From positions 1-29,680 of IMG/VR virus record IMGVR_UViG_3300021960_000348: a stretch of 29,680 bases of DNA, one strand, 5' to 3'. Positions 6,336 to 13,300 of the stretch are shown here, one piece after another. The notes under the pieces were generated by a model, which saw nothing but the letters and a program-made list of their open reading frames with translations, ran no database searches and was not told the origin of the DNA. The position numbers and the translations under genes were made by a program. The stretch comes from a virus. Each line of letters begins with the position of its first letter. Within the stretch, counting starts at the first letter, position 1.

Positions 6336-8300
6336 CTATAATTTTGGTTGTAGTTCTCTCATTTCAATCAGTGTTTCTAAACTCTGACCTGCCATTTGAT
6401 AAAAGCCTTCGATGTTATCTGACAACATATTGTTGGCATAAATATCTGTCGACTCGTACCATGTTTCTTGATCGGGTAATGTCACTAACCTATAGTTATT
6501 AAAGTTAGGAACAAATCCCATGTAAGCTATAATAGTATTCTCTGACCCATACTCACCGGTCTCTTCTTGTTTAGCTTCAACATCATCTTGTGCATCTTGT
6601 AAGTTCTGGGCTATGACATTGGCTACAGTTTGTTCAGCTTCTGTGGCTGATGCATCTGTAGAGACTGACACATCTATTTGACTTTGTAAAGTTTGAGTAG
6701 TTGTTGTATCAACTGCGACACTCGTTGTCTCAACTGTCTCAGCTTCAACACTTGTAGAGCTTGTAACACTAGCACTCATATCTAACACTTGATTGTTTTG
6801 TGCAGTAGAAGATGCAAATTGTTCTGATATACTAGGTGAGTTACTAGTACTTACACCCCCACCAGAATTAGACGATGATACGCTAGAAGCTCCTGTCGTT
6901 CCACCTGTAGCGTGTATAGAGTTTCCTGATGTAGTTCCACTAACACTAGACTTAGCTGTGCTTAGAGTAGAGGAGACAACACGTAACGCTGTTTCTTTAC
7001 TTATTGAACTTTCACTTTCTGAAACTTCAGCAACCAGTTCTTCTTCTATCTCTTCTTCTATAACCTCATCTTCTTCTTCAACCAGCTCCTCAATAAGCTC
7101 TTCTTCCGGCTCTTCTGCATACGCAAGTTCTTCTTCCATTGTTGTCTCTTCCTCAAACCACTCCTCCACTTCTTCAATAAATGTTTCTTGAAATACAAAC
7201 TCCTCAATCATCAACTCTTCAATCGGTATAAAGGCTTCTTCTTCACGCATAAACGGAAGAGGTTCTACAAATTCTTCAAGTGGTTGTAGCTGTTCAAAGA
7301 TTATATCTTCTTCAAATACAAACTCAGGCTCTTCAAAGATGTCATACTCAGGTTCAAAGATGTACTCTTCAAAGATTTCTGGCTCTTCAAAAGTGTCATA
7401 CATGTCATACTCTTCGTAACCATAGTCAAATAGTTCTTCTTCATATCCGTAGTCAAAGTATTCTTCTTCTTGATAGTATCCTATATCTTCTTCTTGTCGA
7501 TAGCCTTGACAAAATGGTCCATACTGTGGGTCTAGGTCACATTGAAAATCATCATAGGCTTCCCAGTACCCTGCACAGCTTACATCATTTAAAGGATTAC
7601 TACAGTCAATGGTCTCGCTTGTACCATACAACGAACCACCAGCTTCTAATAAAGTATTTGATGTAGTGCTGTTCCAGTCCTTACTTACACAAGAGCTAGT
7701 ATTGGTTGTTCCTGTATTACATTCATCGTGAAACAAGTATTGATAGTAAGTATCTGAATCTTTCTGTTGTCCAATAAGAACATCGTGCTGTATAATATTT
7801 AAGTCACCATACCTAAAATCAAAAGTAGAGTTAGTCCAAAGTATTACTTCAAAACTGTTATCAGTATTACTACGATTATACTCACGCATGTCGTACCAAC
7901 CAAAGACTGTCTTATCACTAAAGTTCTTGGCTAACATTTTAGAGTTGTTATCTCTTATCAAGTCAGTCCAGAACGGAAACAGTGTGTAGTTGTATTGTGG
8001 TAGTGGGTCAGGTGTGTAATCACCACAGTAATTATTATAGTTTACATTGCCTGTACCTAACCCAAAGTGAAGACAACCATTCGTAGCCATACGAGCAGAT
8101 GTAAATTGTTTATCGTAAAAAATAAATGTAAAATCTAAATTAAAAGCAGACGAAAGCTGGTCGTCTCCTGAGTTTAGACTGGTTGTATTTGATTCGTTTG
8201 TAAGGTCTACTAAAGACTGATTGCCTTCGTAGATATACTGACTAAAGACATTAAGACTTAAGAGACACGCTACTGCGTAGCATAGAATTCTTTTCTGCAT
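6336..8300 (-). CDS. Secreted NIDO-like protein with acidic low-complexity region
   Basis: This 654-aa protein is of unknown function. It has a signal peptide (KRILCYAVACLLSLNVFS, residues 3-20), rare for a phage product. Residues about 45-190 look like a nidogen/NIDO-type beta domain as seen in adhesins: FNLDFTFIFYDKQF, ATNGCLHFG, LFPFWTDL and FEVILWTN. Cysteine-bearing segments follow (C194, C204, C233, C242, C254, C264). Residues about 269-425 are extremely rich in Glu, Tyr, Phe and Asp with short repeats (DYGYEEE, FEEPE). A Ser/Thr/Val stretch to about 570 and a final globular part (GFVPNFNNYRL...) complete it. The ATG lies 31 bases inside the preceding gene, so the two are coupled. Candidate roles are surface or envelope modification of the infected cell, superinfection exclusion, or a particle-decorating adhesin. 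None is shown. Confidence 0.8.
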   Translation of the reverse strand: MQKRILCYAVACLLSLNVFSQYIYEGNQSLVDLTNESNTTSLNSGDDQLSSAFNLDFTFIFYDKQFTSARMATNGCLHFGLGTGNVNYNNYCGDYTPDPLPQYNYTLFPFWTDLIRDNNSKMLAKNFSDKTVFGWYDMREYNRSNTDNSFEVILWTNSTFDFRYGDLNIIQHDVLIGQQKDSDTYYQYLFHDECNTGTTNTSSCVSKDWNSTTSNTLLEAGGSLYGTSETIDCSNPLNDVSCAGYWEAYDDFQCDLDPQYGPFCQGYRQEEDIGYYQEEEYFDYGYEEELFDYGYEEYDMYDTFEEPEIFEEYIFEPEYDIFEEPEFVFEEDIIFEQLQPLEEFVEPLPFMREEEAFIPIEELMIEEFVFQETFIEEVEEWFEEETTMEEELAYAEEPEEELIEELVEEEDEVIEEEIEEELVAEVSESESSISKETALRVVSSTLSTAKSSVSGTTSGNSIHATGGTTGASSVSSSNSGGGVSTSNSPSISEQFASSTAQNNQVLDMSASVTSSTSVEAETVETTSVAVDTTTTQTLQSQIDVSVSTDASATEAEQTVANVIAQNLQDAQDDVEAKQEETGEYGSENTIIAYMGFVPNFNNYRLVTLPDQETWYESTDIYANNMLSDNIEGFYQMAGQSLETLIEMRELQPKL

Positions 8301-9349
8301 TGCCTTTTTGTTTTAGTTTTAGTTGTATAAATAACTTTGACTGCCCCAACAACATCTTTGTTTATCTTGTCTCTGTTAGGATTTCTGTCGTGTGTGCATT
8401 GCTGTATAAAAAGTTTTTCTTGTTCTTTAGCATCAGGTCTTTTAGATTTGTTTTCTGCCCAAGCTTTAGTTGCTTCTTTACCTATCTGACCTTGATAAGG
8501 GCAAGGAGTACCAGCCATTTCCATAGCCTTAAATACTCTTGGGTCTTGACAAAGTATAGATACTGAAGCCACTTTCATACCGGTATCGTACAGATACTTG
8601 GAAAGTTTTAAGCGTTCACAGTTCTCGTCAGTCACAGTAGCTCCTGTAGAGAACCCAAATACTTGCCCTTGAAAGGCACCAGAACGACCTACAGTACAGA
8701 GGTCTTGAGAGTAAGACATAATACTAGGTGCTATAGCAGAAGCAGGAGGTGCTTTGCTTTTTACGTTCTGATTAATAGTCTGAGTAGAGTTAGACTCGTT
8801 AATATTTCTATTAGTATTATCAGACTTTGTATTGTTATTATTGGTATTAGTATTGTCAGTAGTAACATTAGAATCTGAAGTCGATGTATTAACGTTAGTA
8901 TTGTTATTAGTATTTGTATTATTACTAGTAGAATTACTGTTGTTATTTACGTTCTGATTGACTGTAGAGTTTACAGTAGAGTTAGATGTAGACGTAGAAG
9001 TATTAACGTTGTTGTTATTGTTTGTATTTGTTGAAGTGTTATTTGATGTCGAGGTATTTACGTTAGTATTATTTGAAGTATTAACATTAGTATTATTATT
9101 AGTGTTAGTATTTACATTTGTATTGTTATTAGTATTGGTGTTTGTATTGGTATTACTATTCGTATTATTGTTGGTGTTGGTATTAGTAGTCACTGTAGTA
9201 TTAATGGTAGTTAATCCATTGTCTTCACAATACTGTGTACCCGAAGTACAGTCGCCTGTTTGGTCTGAACTTACAGCAAATGACATTGTTAATAAACCTA
9301 ATATAAATAATGGTCCAAAAAATCCTCTATTTAAATCACCTCTTGACAC
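8270..9349 (-). CDS. Secreted Asn/Thr-repeat protein with Cys-rich C-terminal domain
   Basis: This 359-aa protein is of unknown function. A hydrophobic N-terminal segment (FFGPLFILGLLTMSFAVSS, residues 10-28) looks like a signal peptide or anchor. Residues about 47-196 are almost only Asn, Thr, Ser and Val in alternating N-T pairs, likely a flexible linker or stalk. Residues about 200-359 form a compact domain with six cysteines (C218, C244, C267, C283, C318, C351), consistent with disulfides in the periplasm or outside. It includes the segments FQGQVFGFSTG, YDTGMKVASVS and TPCPYQGQIG. The start is GTG, supported by a TAGGAGATAAA ribosome site just before it that overlaps the upstream gene's stop. 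Its 3' end overlaps the NIDO-like gene by 31 bases, so the pair is probably co-translated. Confidence 0.8.
   Translation of the reverse strand: MSRGDLNRGFFGPLFILGLLTMSFAVSSDQTGDCTSGTQYCEDNGLTTINTTVTTNTNTNNNTNSNTNTNTNTNNNTNVNTNTNNNTNVNTSNNTNVNTSTSNNTSTNTNNNNNVNTSTSTSNSTVNSTVNQNVNNNSNSTSNNTNTNNNTNVNTSTSDSNVTTDNTNTNNNNTKSDNTNRNINESNSTQTINQNVKSKAPPASAIAPSIMSYSQDLCTVGRSGAFQGQVFGFSTGATVTDENCERLKLSKYLYDTGMKVASVSILCQDPRVFKAMEMAGTPCPYQGQIGKEATKAWAENKSKRPDAKEQEKLFIQQCTHDRNPNRDKINKDVVGAVKVIYTTKTKTKRQCRKEFYATQ
8762..9211 (-). repeat. Asn/Thr low-complexity coding repeat
   Basis: About 150 codons inside the secreted protein alternate mostly between Asn (AAT/AAC) and Thr (ACT/ACA/ACC), with interspersed Ser and Val. 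The DNA is a degenerate tandem repeat of about 6 bases read in frame. Such tracts expand and contract by slippage and unequal recombination, so length probably varies between related phages. There is no exact long repeat, and synonymous codons are mixed, which suggests selection on the protein composition rather than very recent expansion. Confidence 0.85.
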
Positions 9350-9357
9350 TTTATCTC

Positions 9358-9723
9358 CTATTTAGTTTTTGATGTTGATGTATATAATCCAAACCATGCA
9401 GCACCTGCTCCGACTACTACTGATATGAACCCTGATTGTTCCATTGTTGGGTCACTAATTTCCATAAACCAAAACGTGGTATAGTATAATAAGAACATAT
9501 ACACACTTAAAAAAGCTCTAGGTATTATTCTCCAACTATCCACAGCTTGTGCTACAAATATTAATTTTTGATAAGGGTTATCGTTCTTGATATCCTCTAA
9601 CTCTCTTATCCTATCTTTAAGTGCTGACTTTTCTTGCAGCAACTCCATAAACTTATTAAGGTCAATCTCTACCTCATTTCTATCCATGTCGCCACTGAAG
9701 CCACCCATATTATTCTGTTGCAT
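9358..9723 (-). CDS. Small membrane protein, holin candidate (121 aa)
   Basis: The protein has a polar N-terminus with a predicted coiled coil (FMELLQEKSALKDRIRELEDI, residues about 25-45). Two hydrophobic segments follow, about residues 68-88 (AFLSVYMFLLYYTTFWFM) and 97-113 (FISVVVGAGAAWFGLY), and a short basic tail (STSKTK). Two to three membrane helices next to a second small membrane protein, downstream of internal virion genes, is where podoviruses often keep holins. The family is not recognised, so the lysis role is inference from shape and position. The ATG has an AGAGGG ribosome site upstream. Confidence 0.75.
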   Translation of the reverse strand: MQQNNMGGFSGDMDRNEVEIDLNKFMELLQEKSALKDRIRELEDIKNDNPYQKLIFVAQAVDSWRIIPRAFLSVYMFLLYYTTFWFMEISDPTMEQSGFISVVVGAGAAWFGLYTSTSKTK

Positions 9724-9732
9724 AATGCCCTC

Positions 9733-10167
9733 TTATTTTTTAACTAGGCTGCCACCAAAGTACATACCTATGATTGCTGATACAAGGTTTGTATCTAATT
9801 GTGTTATTACCAAGCCTTGAAAAGTTATCCATTCAAATACTTCTCTACCATCTGAAAAGAATAAAAAGCCCGGTTGAAATAATGTATATCCTACTGTTAC
9901 ATCTACACTCGGATAATATACTGCTACCAGTTTAGGTAGTATAACAATTGCAAAGATAGATGATAACGCAATGATACGTCTTGTCCATTGGAATCCTTTA
10001 TCTTGTACGTTACGTGCAGACTCTACAGCTTTAAGTTGAAACTCACCTCTTGTAATCAACATCTTTTGCTCATCTTGTTTAGCCTTCATACGTTGAGACC
10101 ACAGACTTAACACACTACTCAATAGAGTAGAACCTAACATAGTTATAATTTCAAATGGGAACATCAT
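9733..10167 (-). CDS. Small membrane protein, holin-like (144 aa)
   Basis: Three hydrophobic stretches are visible: the N-terminus (FEIITMLGSTLLSSVLSLW, residues 5-23), the middle (IIALSSIFAIVILPKLVAVYY, about 65-85) and the C-terminus (NLVSAIIGMYFGGSLVKK). A charged helix (SQRMKAKQDEQKML) lies between the first two. The ending pattern of a glycine-bearing helix plus basic tail resembles three-helix phage holins such as those of gene-transfer-agent type. I cannot confirm homology. AGAGG precedes the start and there are two consecutive ATG codons. The gene overlaps its upstream neighbour by 17 bases. Together with the 121-aa gene it forms a candidate lysis pair. Confidence 0.75.
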   Translation of the reverse strand: MMFPFEIITMLGSTLLSSVLSLWSQRMKAKQDEQKMLITRGEFQLKAVESARNVQDKGFQWTRRIIALSSIFAIVILPKLVAVYYPSVDVTVGYTLFQPGFLFFSDGREVFEWITFQGLVITQLDTNLVSAIIGMYFGGSLVKK

Positions 10168-10300
10168 ACACCTCTTCTAATAGTTCTTCGTAAAGTCTTC
10201 TAAAGTTTTCTAATTCCATAAAGCCTAATCCCTGTCCAATCTGGTGCATTCTATAAATGTTATAGGCTGTGTTTAATTGTTTCTCTGTGTAAAGTAGCAT
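10151..10300 (-). CDS. Hypothetical 49-aa protein
   Basis: This short ORF lies after the giant virion gene. I place the start at the ATG at 10298-10300, one base after the giant gene's TAA, the same junction style as elsewhere in the window. A TTG start at 10339 is possible but has no ribosome site and would overlap the giant gene by 38 bases. The protein looks helical and mildly acidic (FRRLYEELLEEVYDVPI) with no signal or membrane segment. It overlaps the downstream holin-like gene by 17 bases. Function unknown. Confidence 0.6.
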   Translation of the reverse strand: MLLYTEKQLNTAYNIYRMHQIGQGLGFMELENFRRLYEELLEEVYDVPI

Positions 10301-10301
10301 A

Positions 10302-13300
10302 TTATTCAGGGCTGTTCCAAAGTTTATTAGTTCTATCAATTGTTGCTTGATTATATTCAGGAACCTTTGAAGCTAATGTATGATGCTGGTATAAGTATAC
10401 ATTCTTACCAGCTTGTTCATCACCTAAAAAGTAAGGAATCAAATGTTTGTCACTTCCTTTTTTTTCAAATATATCTCCATAAAATAATAACTGTTGAGCT
10501 TCATCATTTAATTTACTTGTATCTTTACTCTCTCGTATACCATCAAATATATTTTTATCTTTAGGGTCGAGTCTTCTCAATGTTCTATTAATTGCTGGTT
10601 CTACACTATCTCTTAAAAATTGATACTTACCTGTAGCAGAACTTCCCAATAAATTAGAACCTAAAGGTGCATTTCTATTATTACTTTCAATCTTTCTTAC
10701 GTTGGCTGCTAATCTTTGTGCAGAGTCTTTAAATTGTTCAAAAGATACATCTGACATTTCAGGATATTGTGTTTTAAATCTATCATAGTGTTTGGCAAGA
10801 AAATTATTTACTCGTTGTGTATCTTCAGGACTAGGTTCTTGCCTTTCTGTTTTTAATTTATCTACAGTATCGGAAGCAACTCTCGATGCTTTTTCAAGAG
10901 TATCTTTTATTGTTCCAAAAATAGTACCTTGGTTTAAACCTAACCTATCCATTTGTTCGTCAGATGAAACATTACCACTTCGAGCTTCATCATCTACTTT
11001 CTTTAGTAGTGCTGCTGCAGCCGGTATAGCGATACCATATTTTTTTGATATCTCAATAATTCGTGCATCAAATATAACATAGTTTTTATTTTTTTTACCT
11101 TTTCTTTTTCTAGTAAAACCATCATTATATTTAATTCCCATAACACCAGATTTTTCTAAAATATCTTCTACATATTTTTTATCTGAAGTATTACCTTTAT
11201 TTAATAGTTTATTAATACTACTAATAAAATCTTCACCAGTTAAATCTCCCATTGTTACCCAAGCATCTGACACTAATTGTTCTCTATCTATGTCAATAGA
11301 ATCTTTAGTCCAGCTAGGGTATCTACTATATAAATCAATAAACTCGGTAAGCTGTCTATTATCTAAACGTTCTACCGCAGTTTCAGCAGCACTAATAACT
11401 CCTCCTGATTGATTACTCATTTTTGCATCCCAATCTAATAGATGTTTGTCTGTTGTTTTTAAATTTACTTTGTAAAGATTTCCAACATTATCTGGCAAAG
11501 GTGTAGTTTTAAATGTTTCTAACTCTTTATCTTTGTCTATAGCTTTTAAAAGGAAGGCTTGTTTTTCTTTATTGTTTCCAGCTTTTTTAGCTTTTTCTGC
11601 TTGATCTAATAAGTCTTGGTATTCTTCATTTAATTTTTTAATACCTTGACTTTTACTAATATTTTTTTTGTATCCTTTTGCAATCTCTTCAGTAGTTGTA
11701 AAGTATAGTCCTTTACCAAATGCCATAGCACCTTCACCAGACATTAAAAATTCTGTAGAAAACTTATCAAAATCACTAGGTGTTCCGTGCATTGCTTCAA
11801 TACCTTTAAAGCTTTCATCTTCTAATATTTTTTTCTGGCTATATGGCAAAGGTAATATGTCAAGTTCTGTCGCTGAATAACGTGGTTTTGGTTTACTAAT
11901 GTTTTCAACAATCTCTTTACCAACAAGTTTACCTAATCCTCCAAATGCAAACTCTTTTCGATACGCTTTATTAAATTTATCTGTTTTCCAACCACCATCA
12001 GCATACGCTTCAGCTTCTTCTTTAGTATCAAAAGCTTTAAAGTTTCCACTCTTCTTCATTAACTTCATTGTTTCTGTATTATTGTCATACTGCACAAGTT
12101 TACCATCTTGCTCTATGATAGTAGGGTATGCTATAAATTGACCTTCAATATCACCCCAAGCCATTCGATGAGTTTGAGGATTACCAGATTCAGGGTCTCT
12201 AATAAACATTTTAGGGTCTGGTCTAGCTATTCGTTTTTCAAATTTAGGAGGTCCTGATGCTTCACCTCCATTATCAAACCCCAACCTATCCATTTGTTCT
12301 TGGTAAGGTTCACCAGTGTATGGATTAATTCTATCTGCTGGGTTTTCTTTTGTGTAAGGTACTTTGTTTTCTCCTTCAACTATACCACCTGTAACATAAT
12401 TACTTCTATAAAAGTCAGTATAGTTACGAGTATATTTTCTATCTTTAGGTCTATCTTTTATACCTAGAGCATAGGCTGCTTCTTTGTCTATTTCTTTTGC
12501 AAATATATTTAAATCATCGTAAGGATTAGCACCAATATATTTATTCATAAGACCTTTAGTTCCTATGAATGGAGTTTTACCTGCTGCTGTTTCAACCAAT
12601 CCTTTTCTTCCTAGAAGTAAACCAAGAGTATCAGTTACTGTTGGTCCTCCTAAACTTAAGACTGAAACTGCAGGATTTTTTGTATATTGAATAGAGTTTT
12701 TAAAACGTAACCCATATTCAAGTGGACCAAACAGTCCAACCCTTTGAAAAGCTTTTATAAAGTCTTCATCTTCAAAACCTTCTTCTACTATTCGATCTCT
12801 GTTATCTTCATTAGACCTCCAGTAGTTTGTTCCTAATGCTAAACTTGTAGCCATTAAAGCAAAAGCTCCTAGCTTTGCCCCATTAACGGTAGGATTATTA
12901 ACTGCTGATCGAATATAATTTTTTAAAACTGTATTACTAAACACGGTTGGGTATCTTAAAAACTGTGTTAAAATATCTACTTTTGGATTTGTCATAAAGA
13001 TAGGTATTCTTGCTCTATCTCTACCTACAGGCATGATAACTTCATTTACAAATCTACCTGCTCCTTGAAGAACTGATTTATAAAAATCATCTTCATATTT
13101 AAGCTGACCTGTTAAAACACCATCTTTTCTTTCGGCTCCAAACCCTGTCTTAGCTCCACTATTTAACCATCTAAGTCCATCGTCTATGTCTATTCCTAGA
13201 TCAAACACTTCACTTTTTAATAGTTGAATATTACGTACTTCTTTTCTACTTAACTCTTTGGTTGCTGTCTCATTAAATATATCAACACCTTCTTTAGAAA

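Noticed and set aside
6793-7191. 132-aa plus-strand open frame rich in serine
   Set aside because: It is the shadow of the acidic Glu tract on the minus strand; Glu codons read antisense give Ser-rich frames.
8958-9365. 135-aa plus-strand open frame rich in Leu/Val, looking like a membrane protein
   Set aside because: It is antisense to the Asn/Thr repeat; the hydrophobic look follows from reverse-complement Asn/Thr codons.
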